This document shows positions 32,775 through 43,836 of a stretch of 64,000 bases of DNA, one piece after another. The notes under the pieces were generated by a model. It had not been told where the DNA came from. It did not search any database and saw only the letters and a list, made by a program, of their open reading frames with translations. Made by a program: the position numbers and the translations under genes. The stretch lies in contig JACCLO010000009.1 of NCBI GenBank assembly GCA_029448655.1, positions 682,001 through 746,000 on the forward strand, given 5' to 3'. Source of the stretch: Wolfiporia cocos (lineage: Eukaryota > Basidiomycota > Agaricomycetes > Polyporales > Phaeolaceae). The first letter of the stretch is position 1, and each line of letters begins with the position of its first letter.

Positions 32775-33531
32775 TGAGGAGGTAAGGTGGCGGGAAGTTT
32801 GGTAAACAATTCTCAACGTAAGTCCAAAAAAACCATGCCATCAACTACCAGATAGTAAATAAGGCCGCGCAAGCATAGCCCGCTACAGGTGTGCGGGCAG
32901 ATCACGTGCAGTACAGAAAGAGAGAGAGACAAACATTTATATCCCGCAGACATTAGACTAAGTACATGTGCGGCAGCTAACGAGAGCCAAAGTGGTACGT
33001 AAGAGGTGATTAGACAAGAGTAATATGGTCATATGTGTGCGAGGTATCGTGACGAGAAGTGGAGCGTGATATATAGTTAACGAGGTACAAACTGGGACAA
33101 GGTGCAGCGATTGTAGAAAATCCCGATACTCCCAGCATGAGCCAAGAGGGTGTTGAGGGTGAAGTCGTCATGGGTGTCAGCGATGTGGATGATCCAGGAA
33201 GCCCGAACTTGGCCGGGTCGAAGTTTCGGGTTAAGAAGGCAGGGGAAACGTGTGATCCGTAGAGGACAACCTTTGGATTTGAGGTGTGCAAGGATGCCGA
33301 GTTGATCAATTTCTCTCCAGAATTCGCTGAGGAGCTCAGTAGAGGTGATGGGCGGGACTTAGGGTTGTTGTGAGGTCAAAGGGGGACAGAGTTGAGTTGA
33401 AGAATGTTGATGTGTTGGATATCGTGTTGTACGGCAGGGATGGCCGGGGGTGGTTCGTTGAGCCGGGTGACTAGTTCAGAGTGGGGATCAGGGGGTGGAG
33501 TGCCGATGGTGTGAAGAGTGTCAAACATGGG
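32775..33531. other. Gap without a supportable gene
   Basis: Contains the MRPL16 promoter and a stretch of biased (T/G-rich on +) sequence leading into the proline-rich ORF. A minus-strand frame near 33360-33530 (VTRLNEPPPAIPAVQHDI) might be a spliced 3' continuation of that ORF. Confidence 0.35.
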
Positions 33532-34674
33532 TTAGTTAAAGAACATTTGCGGGTCTTGTGCATGGATTATGTAAACTGGGCTCGAGGCATGTTTGTGTGG
33601 AGGTACAAAAGAGTTGGCTAGGGCGGTGAGATCGCCGACATGTTCGTGGGTGGATCCGGTGGGATTGAGATGCAATACAGGTGGAGGTGTGGTCATCTCT
33701 GGAGTGGCAGAGTCTGGTGGTGGAGGTGTAGTGGGTTTAGGTGAGGTGATACGCGGAGGCAGCCTTACTGGAGTGGGTGATGTGATGGGTGTAGTTGGAT
33801 GTGGTGTGGGTACCCGAGGTGGCGTAGGTGCCACTGGAGTAGCAACACACGGGGTCGGTGGTGCGGAAGCAGATTGGGGTGTTGGGTGAGGGGAGTGTTT
33901 CCCGGAGTGGTCAGTGGTGTGCCATTCGTTGGCAGGAAGGTCACAGTAAAGGTCCTGGGTGGGAGTGGGGGGGACTGTTTCCCATTGGGAATCAGTTTCC
34001 TCGTTAGGGGTGAGAGGTGGAGGTTGAGGCATAGTTGGTGGAGGCGTGGCCGGTATCTTGGTAGAGAAGTCCGGTTTTGGTGATAAAGGATGGCGGAGTG
34101 GGTGCGTCACACGAGGCTTGACTCATGGGATGTGTAATGGTCTTGTGCGAGACATGGGTTGGGCTAAGGGTTTGGGTGGGAAATATGGGGGCACCATAGG
34201 TGCTGTGCCATGAGGTTGAGGTGAGGCCAAAAGGCGGTCAAGGTGTTGGCAAAGACGAGAGGCATCCTGGTGGATGCGGACGAGTGCCATAGGGTTGGCA
34301 GCGAGGAGATCAGCTCCTGTGGTGATGGTGTCAACAAGGTAGGATATGTGGGAGTGCCAGAGAGGCAACGAATGGGTGGAGGAGTGGCTCTTATGGGCAT
34401 GGAAAATGCTCTGAGCTTGGTTAAACAAAAGGGTGAATGCGAAAGTGGCATTGGTGGTGTCCTGAGGGTGCACTGGGAGGACAGTATTAGCAGAGAAGGG
34501 TGGTTGGTGGTGGGGACAGTGTGTTGGGGGAGTCATGGTAGATGAGCATCTAATCCGAAGGTGGTGGTTCAGGTTCAAGGTGCGCCGCATGCAGTGCAGA
34601 ACAAACAGAGAAGTAGTCATAGCTTTCGTATAGGCGGTTGTATATCTCGCTCTGCCCTGCCCCCTGCCCCCCAA
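33532..34674 (-). pseudogene. Proline-rich unrecognised ORF broken by one TGA
   Basis: Two ORFs (34674-34123 and 34110-33532) are in the same frame and separated by a single TGA at 34123-34125 (PLHIP, stop, VKPRVTHP). Read through, this is a ~380-codon frame. The N-terminal half is helical and hydrophobic with histidines (FAFTLLFNQAQSIFHAHKSH, DTITTGADLLAANPMALV); the C-terminal half is extremely rich in P and T (PTPPRVPTPHPTTPITSP). A CGA-to-TGA change would explain the stop. I do not recognise it. It may be a repeat-associated gene, given the repeats on its upstream side. Confidence 0.4.
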
Positions 34675-35152
34675 ACCAATGTGTGGTTGTGAATTGTCAC
34701 ACTCACACGTTGCAACATGTCTAGCACACTGTAATTAGTACTGGCATTTTTAAAACATTACTTACTGCTGCTTCAATAACTATATGCTCTGTATATCCTA
34801 TGGGTATACAACAATAGTAGCTCAACTTTCAAACAGATAGTAGTGAAGATGGAATGGCTGACATCAATGATCACTTGTGACTCCTTGGGCAGCAGCTCAC
34901 ATAAGCAGGAGTGTACTCAGAAACTACATGCAGCACTATAGGCTGAAGGTAGTGGCTCGAAGACTATGGTGCATGTTCTAGCTATTCTCTACTTAGCATC
35001 GCGGACTTGATGAGCTTGCTGCGGGCATTTTTGCTGATTCTTTGCAGGTCTTGCTTGATGACGGCATCCAGATCAAAGATGCCCGGAAGGCATTCCAACT
35101 GAGTCAACCCAAAAATCAAGGCACTTCAACCATATATACGTTTGCCACAATC
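34675..35152. other. Gap without a supportable gene
   Basis: AT-richer intergenic sequence up to the solo LTR. Nothing recognised. Confidence 0.4.
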
Positions 35153-35862
35153 TGTTACGGGTCTAATACCCATTCGTATATTCGAGTCGTGAATATAGAT
35201 CATTCTTCTGCACATAGGCATGTCGCCGTATGCAAGGCAAATACTCGTTAGATGCCTTCAAGTCCTAGGTGAAGTCCCTAGGAGATCGTTTAATATCCAA
35301 TATGCGTTAGAGGATATAATCTGTTCAGGTGCGAGTCTGATAGAATATATGACTCACCTAAGTCCGAGAAGTCAATGTGCACTTCGAGGACTTAGTCGTT
35401 CGGTTGCTCGAGAGAGAGATACTGAGTGTAGTTTCCTACGTTTGAGAACGAGTATAAGACTTCTTGTTTGTACAACAAGGTCAAGCTGAAGAGCTTTGAC
35501 AGTAAGTACATGAGTTTATATACTACACCAGGTTTTAGGGGTCAAGTCCGTTCCAGATGTCACTGCTACTATCTACGCTATAGTACCAAACGTTTGATAA
35601 GTATGTAGTGATATATCCGAAACGATAGATAGGAATGATGATGGCGGTTGAACACCATCTATCAGCTAGTTAATGATGACGATGAAACAGTGGCAGAGTT
35701 GGATCTGCCAAAGGTGAAATACGCCCTATGCACTAGTACAACTGGGGATGCGCCCAGTAGAGCCACGAGTAGCCAGGGGGTTGGTTGTGCAACAAGTCCC
35801 TGTATCGTATTCGTCCGGTGGTGAGTTCTGCTAGTGTTCGAAAAATCGGAATAACCGTAACA
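35153..35862 (+). repeat. Solo LTR, TGTTACGG family, copy B, with 5-bp target duplication
   Basis: Starts TGTTACGGGTCTAATACCC and ends AATAACCGTAACA, with inverted TGTTACGG/CCGTAACA ends. It is flanked by CAATC at 35148-35152 and 35863-35867. 710 bp, no ORF. It is strongly similar to 17261-17969 and more distantly to 43294-43836. Confidence 0.9.
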
Positions 35863-35867
35863 CAATC

Positions 35868-36310
35868 CGAGCTATCCGAAGAGTCTCTGCTTTCTTGGGA
35901 TTTTCAGTTTGAGGCGAATAAGCTAGACCCAAGGATCATGTTGCATACAAATTCATGAATGGGGAAGATATCAGATTGATAGCTGAGCAGGCATGTATTC
36001 GCACAATATTACTACTGGCGCATACACGTACCAACACGATTGTGATAATGTAGGGTACACAACGCGGGTCAGGCAACGCTACAAGCTATAAGCATTCAAA
36101 CGTTCACCGTCTGGGTGCGAGACTTGGACACTTTGCTGTCGGAGACATCCGGATCAGATATTTTGTTACTTATGTTCCCACACATACAAGCTGATAAGAT
36201 AAATTGTAACAGGAGACCTGCCCTAAAGCCCGAGAGAAATTTTGAAACCTTTTGCATTCCGATTTACGCTCCAAGACCCACTACCTCCGGTAGCGGGAAT
36301 TGATCACTAG
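35868..36310. other. Gap between solo LTR and MITE
   Basis: No gene or repeat recognised. Confidence 0.35.
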
Positions 36311-36312
36311 TA

Positions 36313-37041
36313 GGGCTGCTCAATTCTATCCATTTATAGTGCGAGCCAACTAGCTGCCGCTACTTTTGTACAAGTGAAACTCCTCCTTATAGAGAAATCA
36401 TAGACTCTGGTAGAAGTGTTCGGATTGGCTGTAGGATCATTTCTGCTAGACAGAATTCTTTTATCCTCAAAATTGACGGAGTTATTTTCTTGGGGATTTG
36501 CCACTTTTATCTAAGCGCGTGCTTAGGCCTAAGCTTGATAAACGCCCAAACCACGTTTGGATTATTCTATCTTAAGTCATCAAGTTGCCGTGCCTCTGGG
36601 ACCGAACTGCTTTACCGTTGCCTGTGCATCCTGTGCACTTTTTTTTGGCCGGCCAGATTGGCCACTGTACAAAAGTAGCGTTAGCTAGTTGGCTCGCACC
36701 ATACTTCGGTTTGAGCAGAATTGCGCGCCTAGTATTGGAACTCAGATTGACTCCGACCGCTCCTGCCATTTGGGACCTCTAGTTACTTAGATTGTGCGAT
36801 GCAACCTAGTTAATCAATGGTAGATTATCTGTACTATTATAGCGTTGGAATCATCATGCAGTCTACTATAGGTACTACATTATATGTTTTGGTGACCTCC
36901 GACATGAAAAACGCGAGCGACTGGGCGCCTCGATCTCCTACCCAAAAGAGTAGGATCCGTGGGAGTCTGGGTTTCAGTCACAGGCGCTTATGTAACGCTG
37001 CTCAATCCGAAGTGGAGTGGACGGATAGAATTGAGCCGCCC
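36313..37041. mobile_element. MITE with TA target duplication (Tc1/mariner-like ends)
   Basis: Terminal inverted repeats GGGCTGCTCAATTCTATCC (36313) and GGATAGAATTGAGCCGCCC (ending 37041), flanked by TA on both sides (36311-36312, 37042-37043). A second, internal 34-bp inverted repeat (GTGCGAGCCAACTAGCT and its complement, near 36341 and 36668) lies inside. No transposase ORF. About 729 bp. Confidence 0.72.
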
Positions 37042-37263
37042 TAGTCACTCATTAGGATGTCGGTATGTGCTATGTCGGCCTGTTGTGTACTATGTCGGCC
37101 GCATTGATTGCGCACAGTCCTAGTGTGCGGAACGGACGGGGTTGAGGCGTCTTTGGATCACTCACGGTTAAGACATGTACAAATGACAACTGTTTCGAGG
37201 GGCTCGCGTTGCCACCTACTTGAATTCTCGGACCCAGTGTGGACTACTTGAACGACGCCGCTA

Positions 37264-39136
37264 ATGGGTACTCTCTGGTACGCCGTCGGCTTCGTGCTTG
37301 CACTTGTCCTCTACGTGCGCCACAACGACAGCAAGCTCTTGCGGATACCGCCGGAGGCGATCTCGCTCTCACCCGAACGCTGGACTGATGAAGACATTGA
37401 CCAGACGTACAAGCGGTTGGCGGACGCACCTCCTTCGCTCTTGAAGGATAGGCTGCCACCGAAGACGGGCAGGCGGTACATTGTGACTGGTGGGGTGAGC
37501 TGTGTTCTTTCGTACTAGCATTGCAGTCTCGTCTCGCGAGCCCGCCACCGGCCTGGTTGGCATAAGGGGCAATCCCTGGTATGCTAGTCGGTACATCAAC
37601 GATCAAATAGACCTACTTCCAGACAGGCTATTCAGGATCTGCATCTGTATGGTCCATCAGTCGCAGCGCAGAATATTTTGATGATGCATCAGACATGCCG
37701 CACGTCTCGCGGGTGCACTATCAATTTGCTCTGTGCTATTGCTCACCCCAACACGAGGTTGTCGCCTTAATGCGAAGATTTCGATTTCTGCATGACATGC
37801 TACATCTTCCGCTTCAGCACAACTGACATTACTGTTCTTGAAGGCCGGGTTCCTTGGTGGATGGATTGTTTTGCATCTCCTCGCGCGAGGTGAAGATCCG
37901 CGCCGCATCCGCGTTATCGACATCCGTCCGCCCCGTCGCAAGGACTTGACTGCGGGCGCGGGCAAAGATGTGGACTTCATACAGGCAGACCTCACGAACG
38001 CGCAGTCGACACTTGATGCATTCAGCAAGCCATGGCCTCCCGCGCCATCTGACGTTCCGGGCGAAGCAGAACCGGAGGTGACTGTCTTCCACACCGCGGC
38101 CAACATGCGCTACTACGAACGACACTTGACCTTTCTATCCCTGTCCACCGACGTCAATGTATCGGGAACGCGGATCGTATTGGATGCCGCACGGCGGATC
38201 GGCGCGTCCACGCTCGTCTACACGGCCTCCGGATCCATCGCTGTGCGCAGCACGCGTTTATTCCTCTGGCCATGGGAGAAGGAGCCTTTTGGCTTTACGC
38301 AGCTGATCAACGACGACCCCGCCCTCCTTCCGACGCGGCATGGGGACTACTTTTCCAACTATGCGATATCCAAGCACGAAGCAGAGAAGCTCGTGCTCGC
38401 AGCGGACAAAACGCCATCGGGCACGGGTCTGCTGCGCACAGGGGCCATTCGCCCCGGAAACGGCATATACGGACCAGGAGGCGACATTCTACTCCGGTTG
38501 TATCTGATAATGAAGACGGTCCCGACGTGGGGCTCACCCGTCATACAGAGCTTCATCTTCGTCGAAAACTGCTCGCTTTCCCACCTCTGCTACGAGGCGC
38601 GCCTGATCGAGGCACAGCGCGGAACCGCGGCTGTGGACGTCGGTGGGCAGGCATTCAACGTTGCCGACGCAGGCCCGGCGCCGACGTACGGTGATGCGCA
38701 CCGTGGCCTCACGCGCCTCACCAACGGCGAGACGATCTTCCGCGAGGTGCCGCCCACGGTGATGTTCGCTATCGCGCATATGTTAGAAACATACTACCTT
38801 GCGCGGCACTTCCTCTTACAGTCGCCGCTCGCGTTCGTAGGGCGCTTGCTGCCTGCGCTCAAGGGCGACATCGTCAGGCTGCAGCCGTCCTCATTCTACC
38901 TAACATCCATACACCTGATCTTTGACGACTCTCGCGCGCGACTGGCACCAGAGAAGGGTGGCCTGGGCTATAATGGCGATATCACGACGCTGGAGGGATT
39001 GTGCAAAGTTGTGGCGGAGCATAACAAGGGCGATGCTGGAGCAGCACGCATGGTGCTTCAGCGTGACGGACCTGCTGTGGAGGAGATTATCGAGAAGGTC
39101 GAGAGCGGAGTAGATACCATTAGAAAGCGACACTGA
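37264..39136 (+). CDS. 3-beta-hydroxysteroid dehydrogenase/isomerase-like extended SDR
   Basis: An NAD(P)-dependent membrane-associated dehydrogenase of the extended SDR type, related to sterol C4-decarboxylases. The N-terminal MGTLWYAVGFVLALVLYVRH is a membrane anchor. The dinucleotide motif is split by an intron: exon 1 ends GRRYIVTGG and exon 2 starts AGFLGGWIVLHLLARG. Then come IRVIDIRPPRRKDL, VTVFHTAANMRYYE, NVSGTRIVLDAARRIGASTLVYTAS, the catalytic YAISKHEAEK (Y-x3-K), LLRTGAIRPGNGIYGPGGD and IQSFIFVENCSLSHLCYEARLIE. The C-terminal third is less conserved and ends VESGVDTIRKRH. The single intron (~37495-37843) is about 350 nt, much longer than other introns here. The substrate is not known; fungi hold many paralogues of this plan. 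Confidence 0.8.
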
Positions 39137-39576
39137 CTTGAGAGTAGATCGTCTCGCATTCCTTGCATGCCATCTGTAAGGATGTCGAGGGTTAGGGTTC
39201 CCTAGGCAGATAGCTCGGACGTCGTAGCTCACGTAACCTTAGTCGTTTTTCTTCTACTGTTACTACGCTGCGTCGTTTACCGCTATGGAACGGGATCTAA
39301 CGCACTTGTGACGGCCGACGACTCACCACCACTCCCAGCAACCTTACACCATCGATCGTTATATCCTCGGCGAGTGCGGGTGATGCCCCACAGAAGATTG
39401 CACTTTGTATAGATCTATGTATGCATTATGCAAGCGTACAGATGAGTATGATGCGTTTGTAGAGGCTCGTAGTTTGCTGTTCCTGGTCGACAGAGCATTG
39501 CAAAGTTATATTACTGTAAGATACCAAAAAGCCAACTCCTAACCCTCAACTTGAATCTCAATGCCCATAATACCAG
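39137..39576. other. Convergent intergenic gap SDR / CTP synthase
   Basis: 3' UTR territory. Nothing else seen. Confidence 0.45.
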
Positions 39577-42500
39577 TCATTGCTCGCTGCTGAGCACGAC
39601 CTCCTTACCGGGCGGCGGCGTCTCGTCCCGTCGCAGCTCCTCTTCGCTTACCATCGATCCTTCGGGGTGCGGTGGGCGGAAATTCTCCCTCTGGTACTCT
39701 TGCTGCTCCGTGAGCACGGATTGCCCAGAGGCGGCCGCAACGAACCCGAGGAAGGGCGGCGAGGGATTCAGCGGGCGCGTGCAGAACTCGGGGTGAGCCT
39801 GCAGGCCGACGAAGTACGGATGGTCTATCGCAGCACACAATATAACCTCTCCCTAGCATGATGCCGATGAATGGGACTCACTTGGCAGCTCAAGCACCTG
39901 CATCCGCTCGCCCTTCTCGTCTCTCCCGATAAACGCCAGCCCGCTCTCCGTGAGCTTGTCGATGTACGCAGGGTTTACCTCGTAGCGGTGGCGATGGCGC
40001 TCCCAGATTTTGGCCGCGCCTGCGTACAACTTGCGCACCTTGGACCACTTCTCGCTCTCTGGCTGGAAGACGGTTGGGCGCAGACCAAGGCGCATCGTCC
40101 CACCCATGTGTGTCCGCGAAATCTCCGGCATGAACATGATGATGGGATCTTTTGTTTCGGCTTCGAACTCGGGCGATGTTGCGCCTACGGATAGAGGCAA
40201 TTACTCAGCCAGGTGCAATATATCACAGGATGCAAGTTTACCTGCAAATCCGCAGACGTTCCGCGCCCACTCAACCACGGCGAGTTGGAAGCCCAAGCAG
40301 ATGCCAAGGAAAGGAACTTTTTGTTCGCGGGCCCATTTGATGGCCAGCATCATGCCCTCTGTTCCACGCACCCCAAACCCACCCGGGACAAGGATACCGC
40401 TAAATAGCAGTTTTAGCGAGCGTGGCCAGCTTCCTGTACAGGCACAAACGTACTCTGCGGATACTACTGCTTTCCACGCATCGTGGTATTTCGCTGGTTC
40501 CGTCACCTAGGTATCTGGCTCAAGAGCTGACGAGTCCACCCACTACGAACGCCGTTAGCCTGATACTGGATGTGCCAAAGTGGACTTACCTTGAGGATGA
40601 GTCGCCGATGGCAGCGGAACGCTTAGTGCTCCAATGCCTTAATCACAGACATATACGAGTCTTTCATATCGGTGTACTTTCCAACGAGTACAATCGTGAC
40701 ATCGTCATAGACTCGCTCTTGGCTAATCACATCGTAAACGTATTAGTAATGAATTTCTGGAAGGTGCCAGCAATCATCGCACCGTTTGTAAGCTCCCTCC
40801 ACCTACGCTCCAGACTGATGCCTCTGTCCTTCATCTCCTTTGTGAGCTCAATGCTCCCTAGGTTGAGACGCTTGGTGAGGTAGTCGACGATGCCCTGCGA
40901 CTGCAGCAGCAGTGAGACATGATACACGGACGAGACGTCATGCACGCCGATGATTTGCTCCGGCGCAACATGGCAGAACATGGAGATCTTGGCCTTAGTA
41001 TCAGGCTCAAGAGGCTTTTGGACAATCAGACGGCATGCAATTAGGTCCGGAAGGAGACCAAGGCCGCGGAGTGCGTGCACGGTGGTTTGCGTGGGTTTTG
41101 TCTTCTGCTCACCGTGCATGTCGGGGACCAGGGGTAGAGTTTCAGTCAATTATCTTAATCTGCCAACTGCCCTTCACTTAAGAAATCGCAGTTGCGAGCT
41201 AGGTTTGCACGCAGATTAATCTGCTAAGTGCGGCAGATTAATCTACTGTGACAATAAAATGGCACATCCCGGATTCAAACCAAGGACCTTAGCACAGATG
41301 AGAATAATAGCATCACATCGTAATTAGCCAACTGAGCCATATTGGCAACAGTTACCCTGGACCAATCAAAGAATATATAACACAGATTTTACACACAATT
41401 TTCACAAATCATCAAGGCAACTAACTGCTCCAACAAGCATACAGAAATCAATGATAGTGGTAGCTTGATTTACCATGCTTGACCTGGAGCAACTCACCAT
41501 GGAAAAGCTGAATACACTGGAATCACAGGTCTTTAGAGGCAGATTCATTTGTATTTGTGTTATGAAGATGTTAAACTGTGAAAATGAAGTTTACAAAATA
41601 CTCTATATATCGCTTAAAATGGGGCAGACACTAGTTGCACTGTAGCTCAGTTGGCTAACATATGCTGCAATGCTGTTATTCTCATCTGTGCTAAGGTCCT
41701 TGGTTCGACCCCGGGATGTACCATTTTATTGTCACAGTAGATTAATCTGCCGCACTTAGCAGATTAATCTGCGTGCAAACCTAGCTCGCAACTGCGATTT
41801 CTTAAGCGAAGGGCAGTTGGCAGATTAAGATAATTGACTGAAGTCCCTCACCAGGGAGACGTGAATGAGGGCAAAGTTCTCATAACCAACGCGGAATTGG
41901 AACTGCCGCATCGCCTCAACGAATGGTGCGGACTCGATATCGCTGACAGTTCCTCCAAGCTGGGTAGCCATTGCTCCAGTTGCAAAGCGTCTGTCACAGA
42001 GTGGGTGACATACCTCAACAATACAGACATCGGGCTCCTCGCTAGTGTCGTCTACGGGCATCTTGGAGACTCGCTCAATCCAGTCTTGAATAGCGTTGGT
42101 GATATGAGGGACAATCTGGACGAGGAGGCTTAAGCCTGGTCAGGTCAACGGCGTGCCCCACAATCTCGCAGACTTTTCGATCGGACGTCTGTCGGAGCAC
42201 ATACCTGCACGGTCTTCCCTAGAAAGTCTCCGCGCCGCTACCCAACATGTCAACATGTAGAATCCAGTAACGTATAGCGCCACCAACCTCTTTCTCAATC
42301 ACCTCGCGGTAGATCTTTCCGGTGGTAATTATCCCAAATCGAGGTCGACCTTGCCACCGTCGTTGAGGACATATACCTCGCCTGCAGCCACTCTCAGGAT
42401 GTCTTTCACCAGTAACTCAAGAGATTATTTTCTTATCATGCTCTTGCGGTCACATGGTGCCAGCATCGATGTTCATGTACGGATCGATCTTAATGGCGGT

Positions 42501-42640
42501 AACCTTCAAACCGATGGTTTTCAGGAGCAAGCCTGTCGAGGAGGCTACGAGACCCGAACAACTCATATGATGGCACAGCGGATCACCCCCTTGCCAATGC
42601 CGCTCACAGCACCGCCAGAGACGAGAATGTACTTTGTCAT
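39577..42640 (-). pseudogene. URA7: CTP synthase, disrupted
   Basis: CTP synthase makes CTP from UTP, ATP and glutamine. The synthetase part starts [18 protein letters not shown] (ATG at 42640) and includes [52 protein letters not shown] and [23 protein letters not shown]. The glutaminase part is well kept: [13 protein letters not shown], the nucleophile loop [44 protein letters not shown] and GLQAHPEF. Damage: the segment between DLDLG and ITTGKIY (about 15 codons, NYERY region) is missing; a 715-bp element with an imperfect 8-bp target duplication interrupts the HVSLV/VPDMHGEQ exon; TAA at 40623-40625 replaces a sense codon; TAG lies at 40507-40509. A 4.2-kb transposon begins 11 bp upstream of the ATG. 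CTP synthase is essential, so an intact copy should exist elsewhere or in another haplotype. Confidence 0.82.
41134..41848. mobile_element. 715-bp inverted-repeat element with tRNA-like ends, copy 1 (in CTP synthase)
   Basis: Ends GTAGAGTTTCAGTC and GACTGAAGTCCCT. Long inverted arms (over 200 bp each) include TCTTAATCTGCCAACTGCCC and GCAGATTAATCTGC. Each arm holds a tRNA-like stretch pointing outward: on the right, A box TAGCTCAGTTGG (41643-41654) and B box GGTTCGACCCC (41702-41712); on the left, the complement with B box GGTTTGAATCC. Flanks GACCAGGG (41126-41133) and CACCAGGG (41849-41856) form an 8-bp target duplication with one mismatch. No ORF. Length equals copy 2. Confidence 0.85.
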
Positions 42641-43293
42641 CGTTGATGGTACAGTCGCGGACAATCTAACCCCGCCAAATTGGTGGAGCGCTAACGAGAA
42701 TTTTCAGAGACGGCTTCAATACGTCCAAAACTAGTTGAGTCAGAATTTTCCCACGCCTTTTTGAAACCGCCAATTTTTTGGACCGAAAAATTAGCTAGGC
42801 GCCCGTGGGTTTAGCAGAAATACGGCAGGAAATACATCGAAGTATCAGTTGAGTACAGATTCTATCTCAAGCATTGCCCGCTGTGAGACGGATCGGTATT
42901 GTTTCTGCTTTCGGACTGCCCATGCGGCTGCCTTCCCTGTGAGTCCAAGGCGATAGGCACTCATGAAGCACCATGAACAATTAATGAACTGGCAAATGAC
43001 TTCAATAGGACAAGAATTGAGCACCTCCAATGTGACACGTTTTGTGACTGAAAAATTAGGTTTTGAAATTTCACGATAGCGGTGCTTGCACCAACCCCAG
43101 TACTAAGGGTATCTGATGTGAGTATAAATTGACAAGAGAGGTCATAAACATACCATTTCAATGGGATTGAGCTCGCAGTGAAATTTCTGAAGGAAAATAC
43201 ATTCATGTCCAGCATCCTTGATAATTTGCTCAAGAATTGACTGCTGATTAGCAAAGTCATCCTGTTGACTAAGCAGCCGTGCCATACAGCATC

Positions 43294-43836
43294 TGTTATG
43301 GTCCACATAAAGATGACTGAATATCTTTTATCGATGCCTCACTGGAGAAAGGGACTTAGCATTCAACCGCTCCACCGTGTGTTTATTTCTAGGGATCCCT
43401 GCTCAACCGGAGACCCTTGTTTCATGTACAACAGCCCTGTGCCCCTAGTCTCATGACGTATCAGGTTCTAGTTGATATCTTGTATCTAACCACAGGGTTC
43501 TCACATTTCAACCACTGTTGCACTCAACCACAACACTTCGTCTTAGTTAATCCTGGCATGCTAGCCTTATGGACTTAATGGTAGCAGTACCAAGGACACT
43601 ATGACCCTGATTACAGAATCATAGTATAAAACCTGCTGTAAATACCAGTCGAGTTCCTCAGCTTGACCTTGTTGAATTACAAGGATCTTATACTCGTTCT
43701 CAAAGGCCTGAGCAATCAAGCCTGCAGCTTGTATATCGACACTCGACTCTGCTGAGTCCGATGAGTAGTGTGCTACTTGATACGCTGAGTAACTCAACTT
43801 AGTTATTTCAGCTGAACGGATATTCGATCCGTAACA
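43294..43836 (-). repeat. Solo LTR, TGTTACGG family, diverged copy C, 5-bp target duplication
   Basis: On the minus strand it begins TGTTACGGATCGAATATCC and ends GTGGACCATAACA. Flanks GCATC at 43289-43293 and 43837-43841 match. Internal GAACGAGTATAAGA and CAACAAGGTCAAGCTGA are shared with copies A and B. Removal of the LTR and one flank restores the transposase frame (NNGCC then MARLLSQQ). Confidence 0.88.

Noticed and set aside
41640..41715. A functional tRNA gene
   Set aside because: A and B boxes are present but the acceptor arms do not pair well and no sensible anticodon stem could be drawn. Called tRNA-like only.
41134..41848. The 715-bp insertion in CTP synthase being spliced as an intron (it begins GTGAGG after CTG on the minus strand)
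   Set aside because: There is no AG at the other border that would restore VPDMHGEQ in frame, and the target duplication shows it is a mobile element.
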